The notes under the pieces: model-generated | Told to the model about the DNA's origin: nothing | The model's database searches: none | Seen by the model: the letters and a program-made list of their open reading frames with translations, nothing else | Translations under genes and position numbers: made by a program | Part shown: one piece after another, positions 1 through 8,242 of the stretch | How the letters are laid out: each line of letters begins with the position of its first letter | How positions within the stretch are numbered: position 1 is the stretch's first letter | NCBI GenBank assembly: GCA_944415565.1 | Contig: CALYBQ010000001.1 | Location: 1-64,000, forward strand | Direction of reading: 5' to 3' | From: an uncultured Rikenellaceae bacterium | Lineage (GTDB): Bacteria > Bacteroidota > Bacteroidia > Bacteroidales > Rikenellaceae | Length of the DNA stretch: 64,000 nucleotides

Positions 1-1548
1 ATAGTGTGTATAGTGAACGTCACGCACCTCGAAACCTGCCCTCTCCCTCGAAAGACCGCCGGGGCCGAGGGCTGAAAGACGGCGTTTGTGCGTCATTTCG
101 GCCAACGGGTTGGTCTGGTCCATAAACTGCGAGAGCTGGTTGGTTCCAAAGAACGAGTTGATAACACTCGACAAAGTCTTGGCGTTGATGAGGTCCACCG
201 GAGTGAACACCTCGTTATCGCGCACGTTCATACGTTCGCGGATGGTACGCGCCATACGCACGAAACCTACGCTGAACTGGTTGGCCAACTGCTCGCCAAC
301 GGTACGCACACGACGGTTCGACAAGTGGTCAATATCGTCCACGTCCGCCTTCGAGTTGATAAGCTGGATGAGGTATTTTATGATCTCGATGATGTCCTCC
401 CTCGTAAGGATGCGAGTCTCAGGATCTATGTCGAGGCCAAGTTTCTTATTGATACGGAAACGGCCTACGCTTCCCAAGTCGTACCTCTTATCCGAGAAGA
501 ACAGCTTGTCGATAACGTCGCGGGCCGTAGCCTCATCGGGCGGCTCGGAGTTACGCAACTGACGGTAGATGTATACCACCGCCTCTTTTTCGGAGTTACA
601 CGGGTCCTTCTGGAGCGTATTATATATAATGGAGAAGTCGGTAGCCGAATCGCTCTCCTTATGCAGGAGGATCGTTTTGGCACCGCTCTCTATGATATCT
701 TCAATGTTTTCTTCTTCGAGGACAGTTTCACGGTCGATTATAACCTCGTTACGCTCGATGGAAACTACTTCACCCGTATCTTCGTCAACGAAGTCTTCCA
801 CCCACGTTTTGAGCACGCGTGCCGCAAGCTTACGACCTACCGCTTTCTTCAACGTCGTTTTGTTGACCTTCACCTCGTCCGCCAAATCGAATATCGCCAG
901 TATCTCACTGTCGCTTTCGAACCCGATCGCACGCAACAACGTAGTCACAGGAAGTTTCTTCTTACGGTCGATGTAAGCGTACATCACGTTGTTGATGTCT
1001 GTCGCGAACTCGATCCACGAACCCTTGAACGGGATGATACGTCCCGAGTAGAGTTTCGTTCCGTTCGTATGGAGGCTCTGTCCGAAGAAGACGCCCGGCG
1101 AACGGTGGAGCTGAGATACGACTACGCGTTCTGCACCATTTATAACGAAAGTACCGCGCGGAGTCATGTACGGAATCGTACCGAAATAAACGTCCTGAAC
1201 CACAGTATCGAAATCTTCGTGTTCCGTATCGGTACAATAGAGTTTGAGTTTCGCCTTGAGCGGAACACTATACGTCAGTCCGCGGTCCAAGCACTCTTCG
1301 ATTGAATAGCGCGGCGGGTCAACGTAATAATCGATAAATTCCAGAACGAAATTGTTCCGGGTGTCTGTGATTGGGAAGTTCTCCATGAAGACCTTGTAAA
1401 GACCTTCATTAGCACGATTTTCAGCCGTGGTATCTAATTGGAAAAAATCCTGAAATGATTTGAGCTGTATCTCCAGGAAATCAGGATAGGGCATCCTGTT
1501 CTTGACGCTGGAGAAGCTGATCCTCTGGTTATTCGTTTTTACGGACAT
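1..1548 (-). CDS. rpoB: RNA polymerase beta subunit (3' end cut by window edge)
   Basis: Reading from an ATG at 1548 towards position 1 gives the first 516 residues of the beta subunit, which forms half of the RNA polymerase active-site cleft and binds rifampicin. The N-terminus [14 protein letters not shown] leads into the conserved segment with RSPGVFF and the rifampicin cluster ([20 protein letters not shown] followed by [20 protein letters not shown]). Residues equivalent to E. coli D516, H526 and S531 are the wild-type Asp, His and Ser. An AGAGGA lies 8 bases before the ATG. It is the last gene visible of the ribosomal-protein operon, separated from rplL by an unusually long spacer. The C-terminal part lies outside the window. 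Confidence 0.97.
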   Translation of the reverse strand, partial: MSVKTNNQRISFSSVKNRMPYPDFLEIQLKSFQDFFQLDTTAENRANEGLYKVFMENFPITDTRNNFVLEFIDYYVDPPRYSIEECLDRGLTYSVPLKAKLKLYCTDTEHEDFDTVVQDVYFGTIPYMTPRGTFVINGAERVVVSQLHRSPGVFFGQSLHTNGTKLYSGRIIPFKGSWIEFATDINNVMYAYIDRKKKLPVTTLLRAIGFESDSEILAIFDLADEVKVNKTTLKKAVGRKLAARVLKTWVEDFVDEDTGEVVSIERNEVIIDRETVLEEENIEDIIESGAKTILLHKESDSATDFSIIYNTLQKDPCNSEKEAVVYIYRQLRNSEPPDEATARDVIDKLFFSDKRYDLGSVGRFRINKKLGLDIDPETRILTREDIIEIIKYLIQLINSKADVDDIDHLSNRRVRTVGEQLANQFSVGFVRMARTIRERMNVRDNEVFTPVDLINAKTLSSVINSFFGTNQLSQFMDQTNPLAEMTHKRRLSALGPGGLSRERAGFEVRDVHYTHY

Positions 1549-2073
1549 TCTTTGTATCCTCTTGAATTTTAATGAATCGGCCGTAGCCACAGGGTTCTCT
1601 CCCTGTTCGGCATTCTTCAGCAAACGAACCGAGATCCGATGCTTCGCAATACCTTAACGGAATCGACAGAGACTATGTTACTCCCCACCTTATCCGCTTA
1701 GCAACGGGAACAAGTCCGCTGCCTTTTGACGCTTGGTGCGTCGTGACCGGAAATCATCCGGTTCCACTCTCAATGACAAGAGTCGTTTTATGCAACTTCT
1801 CTCTCCTCTCCCTCCTTTCGCTCCGTTGTTACACCTCGCCTTATCGTTGTGCGAATCATTCCGGATCTCTTGCCTGACGGTTGCGATCGAAAGACCGTTC
1901 CCGTTATACCTTATCGGTTACCATTACAGGATAGAACTAACTGATAATCAGTAATCTCCCTGTCGCTTAAATTCCATCTACGGCCTCGAACCGAAAACCC
2001 GACCTCTTTAGATGGGAAAAGGCGTAGAGTCTGGAAGACCAGACTCCACACCGTTTTCTTGGCTTTGCGAACC
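1549..2073 (-). other. rplL-rpoB intergenic spacer with hairpins
   Basis: This 525-base stretch has no convincing gene. It contains three short perfect hairpins: 1589-1606 (6-bp stem), 1746-1762 (6-bp stem, 5-base loop) and 2027-2046 (8-bp stem). In E. coli the equivalent rplL-rpoB gap holds an attenuator and an RNase III site that set rpoB expression relative to the ribosomal proteins; a similar role here is inference. I see no clear TAnnTTTG promoter on the minus strand. Confidence 0.45.
2027..2046 (-). terminator. Hairpin after rplL, candidate attenuator or processing site
   Basis: GAGTCTGG pairs perfectly with CCAGACTC around a 4-base loop, 28 bases after the rplL stop codon. Only a short T-rich stretch follows on the minus strand, so a partial terminator or RNase III site fits better than a strong terminator, since rpoB must still be transcribed. 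Confidence 0.45.
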
Positions 2074-2448
2074 TTATTTAAGTTCAACTTCAGCGCCTGC
2101 TTCTTCGAGCTGAGCTTTGATTGATTCAGCTTCTTCTTTGCTAACGCCTTCTTTAACCGGCTTCGGAGCGCCGTCAACGAGGTCTTTAGCTTCTTTAAGG
2201 CCGAGTCCGGTGATGTCTTTAACGACTTTCACAACCTGGAGTTTAGCCTGACCGCCTGAAGTGAGGATTACGTCGAAAGAGGTTTTCTCAGCTGCTGCTG
2301 CTTCACCTGCTGCAGCCGGAGCAGCTACTGCAACTGCTGCTGCTGCCGGTTCGATACCGTATTCGTCCTTAAGGATATTAGCGAGTTCGCTTACTTCTTT
2401 AACTGTGAGGTTTACCAGCTCTTCAGCTAATTTTTTTACATCTGCCAT
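2074..2448 (-). CDS. rplL: 50S ribosomal protein L7/L12
   Basis: The 124-residue acidic stalk protein that, as dimers bound to L10, recruits and activates translation GTPases. The N-terminal dimerization helix ([19 protein letters not shown]), an Ala/Gly-rich hinge around residues 35-55 and the C-terminal factor-binding domain ([20 protein letters not shown]) are all present at the usual length. It follows rplJ after 96 bases; that gap contains a CGGGCT/AGCCCG inverted repeat (2497-2525), which could contribute to the excess of L12 over other ribosomal proteins. Confidence 0.98.
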   Translation of the reverse strand: MADVKKLAEELVNLTVKEVSELANILKDEYGIEPAAAAVAVAAPAAAGEAAAAEKTSFDVILTSGGQAKLQVVKVVKDITGLGLKEAKDLVDGAPKPVKEGVSKEEAESIKAQLEEAGAEVELK

Positions 2449-2544
2449 CGTAAATGTATTTTAAAATTGTTTTGTTTTTGTTATTAATTACTCACCCGGG
2501 CTCCGCATTTCTACTTCTCAGCCCGAAGTGTATTGTTGCGGTCG

Positions 2545-3072
2545 TTATGCGCTCTTTTCTTCGAGTGCTTTCACGAGACCTGCAACCTTTCCGCCGGCCG
2601 AAGCCTGAAGAGCGGAAATAACGTTCTTCGCCGGAGACTGAAGAAGTCCAACGATATCGCCGATAAGTTCTTCCCTCGATTTGATCGCGGTAAGGGCTTT
2701 GAGCATCTCGTCGCCGATGTAAACGCTTTCTTCAACGTAAGCCGCTTTCAACAGGGGCTTATCTGCTTCCTTGCGGAATTCGTCGATAAGGACTGCCGGA
2801 GCTTTGTTTACATGCGAGAACATGATCGAAGTAGCACCTTTCAATACCGGGGCCAGTTCGGCTACGCGATCCCCTCCGATCTGTTCCAGAGCCTTTTCGA
2901 ACAGCGTGTTCTTAACTACGATGAGCGCAACTTCCTTTTCGAAGCATTTGCGGCGCAGTTTTGCAGTCTGTTCTGCGTTAAGGTCCGAAATATCGGTGAT
3001 ATAGAAATGGGGATATTCGTTGAGCTTTTCGGCTATGCTATTGATAATCTGTGTTTTTTCTTCCCTTGTCAT
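2545..3072 (-). CDS. rplJ: 50S ribosomal protein L10
   Basis: The 175-residue base of the ribosomal stalk; its N-terminal domain binds 23S rRNA and its C-terminal helix binds L12 dimers. MTREEKTQIINSIAEKL is the normal start, and the Ala-rich C-terminal region ending in GLVKALEEKSA is the L12-binding helix. Only 6 bases separate it from rplA, so there is no room for a long L10 autoregulatory leader directly in front of this gene as in E. coli. Confidence 0.98.
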   Translation of the reverse strand: MTREEKTQIINSIAEKLNEYPHFYITDISDLNAEQTAKLRRKCFEKEVALIVVKNTLFEKALEQIGGDRVAELAPVLKGATSIMFSHVNKAPAVLIDEFRKEADKPLLKAAYVEESVYIGDEMLKALTAIKSREELIGDIVGLLQSPAKNVISALQASAGGKVAGLVKALEEKSA

Positions 3073-3078
3073 CGTCCT

Positions 3079-3780
3079 TTAGTTTTTGGTTTCAACTGAT
3101 TTGGGATCTATCTGCAAGCCGGGGCTCATCGTCGTAGAGAGATAGATACTTAATACATACGTACCTTTTGCAGCGCTTGGCTTAAGTTTGTTGATCGTTC
3201 CGAGGAATTCCTTCGCGTTATCTACGATCTGTTCCGGGGTGAACGATACTTTACCTATCGAAGAGTGAATGATACCGAATTTATCGACCTTGAAGTCGAT
3301 CTTACCGGCTTTCACCTCTTGGACAGCTTTGCCAACTTCCATAGTTACCGTACCCGTTTTAGGGTTAGGCATGAGGCCACGCGGACCGAGGATACGGCCC
3401 AAAGCACCTACCTTACCCATTACGCTCGGAGTAGTGATGATTACGTCTACGTCGGTCCAGCCGCCTTTGATCTTTTCGATGTACTCGTCAAGACCTACAT
3501 AATCAGCACCAGCTTCCTTAGCCTCGTTCTCCTTATCGGGAGTACAGAGGACCAGCACGCGGGTTTCTTTACCAGTTCCGTGGGGAAGGGTCACGATACC
3601 CCTTACCATCTGGTTTGCCTTGCGGGGGTCTACCCCGAGGCGTACGTCGACATCGACTGAAGCATCGAATTTCGTGAAAGTGATCTCCTTCAGAAGTGCC
3701 GCCGCTTCGCTCAATTTATAAGCCTTGTCGGGCTCAATCTTGGCGATCGCTATTTTTTGATTTTTGGTCAGCTTACCCAT
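3079..3780 (-). CDS. rplA: 50S ribosomal protein L1
   Basis: A 233-residue protein of the L1 stalk at the ribosomal E site, full length for the family. The core contains [17 protein letters not shown], the hallmark RNA-binding segment. In other bacteria L1 represses its own rplK-rplA message. It lies 14 bases downstream of rplK in the same minus-strand operon. Confidence 0.98.
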   Translation of the reverse strand: MGKLTKNQKIAIAKIEPDKAYKLSEAAALLKEITFTKFDASVDVDVRLGVDPRKANQMVRGIVTLPHGTGKETRVLVLCTPDKENEAKEAGADYVGLDEYIEKIKGGWTDVDVIITTPSVMGKVGALGRILGPRGLMPNPKTGTVTMEVGKAVQEVKAGKIDFKVDKFGIIHSSIGKVSFTPEQIVDNAKEFLGTINKLKPSAAKGTYVLSIYLSTTMSPGLQIDPKSVETKN

Positions 3781-3794
3781 TTTTCAATGTTTTT

Positions 3795-4238
3795 TTACTT
3801 CAGTTCAGGAAATTCACCTTCAACGGTAATACCCATGCTACGAGCCGTACCGGCTACCATACGCATAGCAGACTCAAGAGTGAAGCAGTTCATGTCAGGC
3901 ATTTTGTCCTGAGCGATCTCTTTCACCTGATCCCATGTGATAGAACCAACTTTTTTACGGTTGGATTCCGCAGAACCAGACTGGATCTTTGCCGCTTCTT
4001 TGAGCTGTATGGCTACGGGTGGTTGCTTTACGACGAAGTCGAAAGACTTGTCTGAGTAGACCGTGATAATTACGGGCAACACCTTGCCAGCCTTATCCTG
4101 TGTCCTCGCATTGAAGGCCTTGCAGAAGTCCATGATGTTAACACCCTTCGAACCGAGTGCAGGACCTACTGGAGGAGAAGGATTTGCGGCACCACCTTTG
4201 ATCTGGAGTTTGATAAATCCAGCGATCTCTTTTGCCAT
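3795..4238 (-). CDS. rplK: 50S ribosomal protein L11
   Basis: 147 residues. The protein binds the GTPase-associated centre of 23S rRNA and is needed for stringent-response sensing by RelA/SpoT. The proline-rich N-terminal linker ([20 protein letters not shown]) and the C-terminal rRNA-binding part with GTARSMGI are clear. It is followed by rplA and preceded, after 88 bases, by nusG. Confidence 0.98.
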   Translation of the reverse strand: MAKEIAGFIKLQIKGGAANPSPPVGPALGSKGVNIMDFCKAFNARTQDKAGKVLPVIITVYSDKSFDFVVKQPPVAIQLKEAAKIQSGSAESNRKKVGSITWDQVKEIAQDKMPDMNCFTLESAMRMVAGTARSMGITVEGEFPELK

Positions 4239-4326
4239 AATTTTCCTTGTTGTTATTCTTTAAACTGTTAATGTAACCCTGCCTAAACAGGGGTGAATGC
4301 TGCGAGCAAGCGTAGCGCGCTGGACG

Positions 4327-4890
4327 TTACTCTTTCTCGACCTGCATGAAGCTCAACTCCAAAGGAGTCTTGCGCCCGAATATCTTCACCGAAACCGTGA
4401 GTTTCTTCCGGTCATTATCGACAGCCTCTATAACGCCCTCGAAACTCGAGAACGGACCGTCGGTAACTTTAACCGTTTCACCCACAAAGAAGGGGGTTTC
4501 GTTTTCTTCTTCACTAACGCTCAGTTCATCGACACGACCGAGGATACGAGCCACTTCAGACGTACGCAACGGAGTTGCCTGCATCTGTTTGCCCGCCTCT
4601 TTAGTGTCTCCGAGGAAGCCGAGGACGTTAGGGACGTTGCGAAGTATATACGGGATTTCTCCTACGAATGCTGCCTCAACGAGCACGTATCCGGGATACG
4701 ACACTTTCTCCTTGCTGATCTTCTTACCGTTCCGGATAGTGTAAACCTTCTCGGTAGGAATCAATACCTGCGAAATGTAATCTTGAAGGCCACGGTGCTT
4801 TATCTCTAATTCGATATACTCCTTAACCTTCTTCTCCTTTCCGCCGATAGCGCGAACAACATACCATTGTTTCTGCTCTTTTTCACTCAT
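4327..4890 (-). CDS. nusG: Transcription termination/antitermination factor NusG
   Basis: 187 residues with an N-terminal NGN domain (starting QWYVVRAIGGKEKKVKEYI) and a C-terminal KOW motif (FFVGETVKVTDGPFSSFEG). NusG binds the clamp of RNA polymerase, suppresses pausing, and links it to Rho or ribosomal protein S10. It follows secE by 22 bases, the standard bacterial secE-nusG arrangement. Confidence 0.97.
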   Translation of the reverse strand: MSEKEQKQWYVVRAIGGKEKKVKEYIELEIKHRGLQDYISQVLIPTEKVYTIRNGKKISKEKVSYPGYVLVEAAFVGEIPYILRNVPNVLGFLGDTKEAGKQMQATPLRTSEVARILGRVDELSVSEEENETPFFVGETVKVTDGPFSSFEGVIEAVDNDRKKLTVSVKIFGRKTPLELSFMQVEKE

Positions 4891-4912
4891 CTTCTAAGAA
4901 ACTTTAGACGGA

Positions 4913-5104
4913 TTAGTAGAGCAGTTTGTAAATGAATTCCATGATGTTCTCGAAAGCGAGGTCCATGAGGACTATTACGAGCGCAAAAATAATGGAAGCG
5001 ACCATCACGACGATGGCAGAATTTTGCAACTCGCTCCACGTGGGCCATGTCACTTTGTGGACAAGCTCCTCGTAAGAGTTTTTAGCGTAATTTATGAGTC
5101 CCAT
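4913..5104 (-). CDS. secE: Preprotein translocase subunit SecE
   Basis: A 63-residue single-span SecE. It has the amphipathic segment with the conserved KVTWPTW motif (about residues 17-23) followed by one C-terminal membrane helix (SAIVVMVASIIFALVIVLMD). It clamps SecY in the SecYEG channel. Short, one-helix SecE is normal outside gamma-proteobacteria. It lies between tRNA-Trp and nusG. Confidence 0.95.
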   Translation of the reverse strand: MGLINYAKNSYEELVHKVTWPTWSELQNSAIVVMVASIIFALVIVLMDLAFENIMEFIYKLLY

Positions 5105-5125
5105 AAATATGTATTTTTAATCTTG

Positions 5126-5196
5126 CACGAGTGGAGAGATTCGAACTCCCATCAACGGTTTTGGAGACCGCTATTCTACCCTTGAACTACACTCGT
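5126..5196 (-). tRNA. tRNA-Trp (CCA anticodon)
   Basis: Acceptor stem ACGAGTG/CACTCGT closes a complete cloverleaf; the loop of the anticodon arm reads CTCCAAA, anticodon CCA. The T arm GGGAGTTCGAATCTCTCC is canonical. The 3' CCA is not encoded. It lies between tuf and secE, a common Bacteroidota arrangement. Confidence 0.96.
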
Positions 5197-5278
5197 AAAT
5201 CAACGGAAGAGGATCGTTGCCGAGGGCACCACCCCTCTTCCGTCTTTAGTTATCCGTTATGCGGTTGCCCGCAGCGAA

Positions 5279-6463
5279 TTATTCGATGATCTTGGTGATC
5301 TGACCTGCACCAACCGTACGACCACCTTCGCGGATAGCGAAACGAAGACCTACGTTGAGAGCTACTTCGTAGATAAGTTCTACGGTGATGGTCACGTTGT
5401 CACCCGGCATTACCATGTCAACACCAGCCGGAAGAGTTACTTCACCAGTTACGTCGAGCGTACGGATGTAGAACTGAGGACGGTATTTGTTGTGGAACGG
5501 AGTGTGACGGCCACCTTCTTCTTTCTTAAGGATATAAACCTCAGCTTCGAACTTCTTGTGCGGTTTGATAGTACCCGGTTTAGCTACAACCATACCACGT
5601 TTAACTTCTTTCTTGTCGATACCACGCATAAGAAGACCTACGTTGTCACCAGCTTCACCTTCGTCGAGGAGCTTACGGAACATTTCCACACCTGTACAAG
5701 TCGAAGTCTTGAGGTCGCCGAGACCGATGATTTCAACCGGATCACCAACGTGGATAACACCAGTTTCGATACGGCCAGTAAGAACGGTACCGCGACCAGT
5801 GATCGAGAACACGTCCTCAACCGGCATAAGGAACGGTTTTTCATTTTCACGCGGAGGGATCGGAATATATTCGTCAACAGCGTTCATGAGTTCCATGATC
5901 TTTTCTTCCCATTTCGGTTCGCCGTTAAGACCACCGAGAGCAGAACCACGGATTACCGGAGCGTTGTCACCATCGAAGTTATATTTGCTGAGCAGGTCGC
6001 GTACTTCCATTTCAACGAGTTCGAGCATTTCAGGGTCATCGACCATGTCGCACTTGTTAAGGAAAACAACGATCCTCGGAACGTTCACCTGACGAGCGAG
6101 AAGAACGTGCTCGTTAGTCTGAGGCATAGGACCGTCAGTTGCAGCAACCACAAGGATAGCACCGTCCATCTGAGCAGCACCGGTAACCATGTTCTTTACA
6201 TAGTCGGCGTGACCCGGGCAGTCTACGTGAGCGTAGTGACGGTTAGCAGTCTGGTACTCAACGTGCGAAGTATTGATCGTGATACCACGTTCCTTTTCTT
6301 CCGGAGCGTTGTCGATAGAGTCGAATGAACGAAGTTCAGAAAGACCGTTCTTTGCAAGCACAGTAGTAATTGCAGCGGTAAGGGTAGTTTTACCGTGGTC
6401 TACGTGTCCGATAGTACCGATGTTTACGTGCGGTTTGGACCTGTCAAATTTTTCTTTTGCCAT
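5279..6463 (-). CDS. tuf: Elongation factor Tu
   Basis: 394 residues, the usual length. EF-Tu carries aminoacyl-tRNA to the ribosome as a GTP complex. G1 ([10 protein letters not shown]), the effector loop (RGITINTSH), G3 (DCPGHADY), G4 (NKCDM) and the domain 2-3 region are intact. It is co-transcribed with the three tRNAs upstream and tRNA-Trp/secE/nusG downstream. The strong bias of its codons produces long antisense reading frames that are not genes. Confidence 0.99.
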   Translation of the reverse strand: MAKEKFDRSKPHVNIGTIGHVDHGKTTLTAAITTVLAKNGLSELRSFDSIDNAPEEKERGITINTSHVEYQTANRHYAHVDCPGHADYVKNMVTGAAQMDGAILVVAATDGPMPQTNEHVLLARQVNVPRIVVFLNKCDMVDDPEMLELVEMEVRDLLSKYNFDGDNAPVIRGSALGGLNGEPKWEEKIMELMNAVDEYIPIPPRENEKPFLMPVEDVFSITGRGTVLTGRIETGVIHVGDPVEIIGLGDLKTSTCTGVEMFRKLLDEGEAGDNVGLLMRGIDKKEVKRGMVVAKPGTIKPHKKFEAEVYILKKEEGGRHTPFHNKYRPQFYIRTLDVTGEVTLPAGVDMVMPGDNVTITVELIYEVALNVGLRFAIREGGRTVGAGQITKIIE

Positions 6464-6657
6464 AAATGAAAAGTTATTTGGAATTAATCTTTGTTTTTAA
6501 CTTATAAAGTTAAGTTCGGATTCGCAATAAAATATTACCCGCATACCCTATCTTCCGTGTTGCAGGCAATATTCCTTTTTTTACCGTTTGCCGTTTCCGG
6601 ACAACCCTTAAGCATTTCGGCGTCACACTCACAAATCACACACACTTAACGCCTTAG

Positions 6658-6730
6658 AGCGGAAGACGAGGCTCAAACTCGCGACCCTCAGCTTGGAAGG
6701 CTGATGCTCTATCAACTGAGCTACTTCCGC
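6658..6730 (-). tRNA. tRNA-Gly (TCC anticodon)
   Basis: Acceptor GCGGAAG/CTTCCGC, anticodon arm CAGCC-TTCCAA-GCTG with anticodon TCC, T arm with GTTTGAGCC. Third tRNA of the cluster in front of tuf; CCA not encoded. Confidence 0.95.
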
Positions 6731-6761
6731 ATAAATTTCAAGGCTACGACAGCCTCGTTCG

Positions 6762-6844
6762 TGGGAGAAGATGGATTCGAACCACCGAAGGTATAAACCA
6801 GCAGATTTACAGTCTGCCCCATTTGGCCACTCTGGTATTCTCCC
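6762..6844 (-). tRNA. tRNA-Tyr (GTA anticodon)
   Basis: Acceptor GGGAGAA/TTCTCCC, anticodon GTA in the loop CTGTAAA, and a long variable arm as expected for a class II tRNA (83 bases). The T arm contains GGTTCGAATCC. Confidence 0.95.
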
Positions 6845-6896
6845 AAAATCAATAAGAACTTTCCCTCACCCTCCCTGTTTCACTCGCTCTTTTCAG

Positions 6897-6970
6897 AGCC
6901 GATGGAGGGATTCGAACCCCCGACCAGCTGATTACAAATCAGCTGCTCTGGCCAACTGAGCTACATCGGC
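6897..6970 (-). tRNA. tRNA-Thr (TGT anticodon)
   Basis: Acceptor GCCGATG/CATCGGC, anticodon TGT in the arm CTGATTTGTAATCAG, T arm GGGGGTTCGAATCCC. First gene of the tRNA-tuf-secE-nusG-ribosomal protein operon. Confidence 0.95.
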
Positions 6971-6990
6971 ATTTCACAGCTTTGGGGACG

Positions 6991-7021
6991 CAAAAATACG
7001 AATAAAAAATTAATACGCAAA
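6991..7021 (-). promoter_or_regulatory. Promoter of the tRNA-tuf-ribosomal operon
   Basis: On the minus strand a TTTG (-33) is followed by exactly 19 bases and TATTTTTG (-7), matching the Bacteroidota consensus TTTG-N19-20-TAnnTTTG. The predicted start near 6984 lies about 14 bases before tRNA-Thr, as expected for a stable-RNA promoter. The 7022-7291 stretch beyond is AT-rich with nothing else recognised. Confidence 0.75.
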
Positions 7022-7291
7022 AATTGGCGGATAAAAATCGCCCACTCATCAAAAATTCACTCTCCGCCACCCTATTTCACAGAACTTGCAGGCATTAATT
7101 TTTCGCCCAATTCGGCGTCAAAAATACAACGCTTTTTGCAATTAAACAACTTTTCAGGCATCAAAAATCCGGAAAAATCATTACGCCTGCCATTATTATA
7201 CGATTATCCGACACGTTGGCACGAAACATAACGATAAAACAGTATATTGCCACAGACAACCTATTTTCGCACGCACCAATAAACTACGCCC

Positions 7292-8125
7292 ATGCTGGAA
7301 GCACCCGAAGCGCGCATTATCGCACGACAACTCAACCAAACAGTCAAAGGCAGGACGATAACCTATGTATCGGCAGGTTACACACCGCACAAATTCACAT
7401 GGTACCACGAAGGGGCCGAAAGCTACGAAGCGAAAATGCTTGGCAAGGTGGTGGGAGAGGCGCACTCCTACGGCGGACTCGTGGAGATAGAGATAGAAGA
7501 CGTAAGGTTGCTTTTCGGAGACGGGGTGAACCTGAGATATTATGCTGCCGGAGCTAAATTACCGCCCAAGCACCAACTCCTGCTCGGGCTCGACGACGAA
7601 AGCTGTCTTGTCGCATCCGTACGGATGTACGGCGGAATTATGTGTTTCTCCCCTGAAAATTTCGAAAGCACCTTCAAGCCATATTACGAAAAAGCCCGCA
7701 ACAAGCCACAGGTTCTCGGCAACGACTTCACCAAAGATTATTTCGACCGATTGTTCGACGATGCGGCCGCCGCCAAGAAGAGCGCTAAAGCATTCCTCGC
7801 GACAGGCCAAAGCATTCCCGGGCTGGGTAACGGAGTCTTGCAAGACATATTATACAACGCAGGCGTACACCCGAAAACCAAGATAGCGACTCTCTCGGAA
7901 GAACAACGCTATGCCATGTACGACAGCACGGTCGCAACCTTGCGCGAAATGGAGGCTAAAGGAGGGCGGAACAGCGAAAGCGACCTGTACGGTAACTCCG
8001 GCGGTTACGTTCCGTACCTTTCCAAAGATACCGCCGGACACGAATGTATACGGTGCGGAGCGATAATAATAAAAGAAAACTACATGGGAGGCAGCATATA
8101 CTACTGCCCCGGATGCCAGAGATAA
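7292..8125 (+). CDS. MutM/Nei-like DNA glycosylase family protein without the N-terminal proline
   Basis: 277 residues with the Fpg/Nei layout: N-terminal beta-sandwich, a helix-two-turn-helix segment (IPGLGNGVLQDILYNAGVHP, about residues 172-191) and a C-terminal zinc finger with CxxCG and CxxC pairs. Fpg/Nei enzymes remove oxidized bases using the alpha-amino group of Pro at mature position 1 and Glu at 2. Here the start is MLEAPEA instead of MPELPEV: the Glu is kept but the proline is Leu. From memory, a subfamily with this MxE-PEA start occurs widely and is usually annotated as MutM or endonuclease VIII, so this is unlikely to be a sequencing error. Whether it is an active glycosylase is open. 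Monocistronic, with a terminator directly after it. Confidence 0.8.
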   Translation: MLEAPEARIIARQLNQTVKGRTITYVSAGYTPHKFTWYHEGAESYEAKMLGKVVGEAHSYGGLVEIEIEDVRLLFGDGVNLRYYAAGAKLPPKHQLLLGLDDESCLVASVRMYGGIMCFSPENFESTFKPYYEKARNKPQVLGNDFTKDYFDRLFDDAAAAKKSAKAFLATGQSIPGLGNGVLQDILYNAGVHPKTKIATLSEEQRYAMYDSTVATLREMEAKGGRNSESDLYGNSGGYVPYLSKDTAGHECIRCGAIIIKENYMGGSIYYCPGCQR

Positions 8126-8135
8126 TACCGATACG

Positions 8136-8172
8136 AAATATCCACGACCCGAACGGAGCCGTGGATATTTTT
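8136..8172. terminator. Intrinsic terminator after the glycosylase gene
   Basis: An 11-bp perfect stem (AAATATCCACG / CGTGGATATTT) with a 13-base loop, flanked by T-rich sequence on the plus strand. It sits between two convergent genes and can serve both. Confidence 0.8.
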
Positions 8173-8242
8173 AATATTGGGCTGCAAAATGTGCAGCTAA
8201 CACGCGGTTCGACAGCCACCGGGAGCGCTTACCCGCATTTCT

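Noticed and set aside
88..1305. 405-codon plus-strand open frame opposite rpoB
   Set aside because: It is the antisense shadow of the conserved rpoB reading frame, with no recognisable domain.
5492..6328. 278-codon plus-strand frame opposite tuf
   Set aside because: Caused by the biased codon use of tuf; tuf is fully conserved on the other strand.
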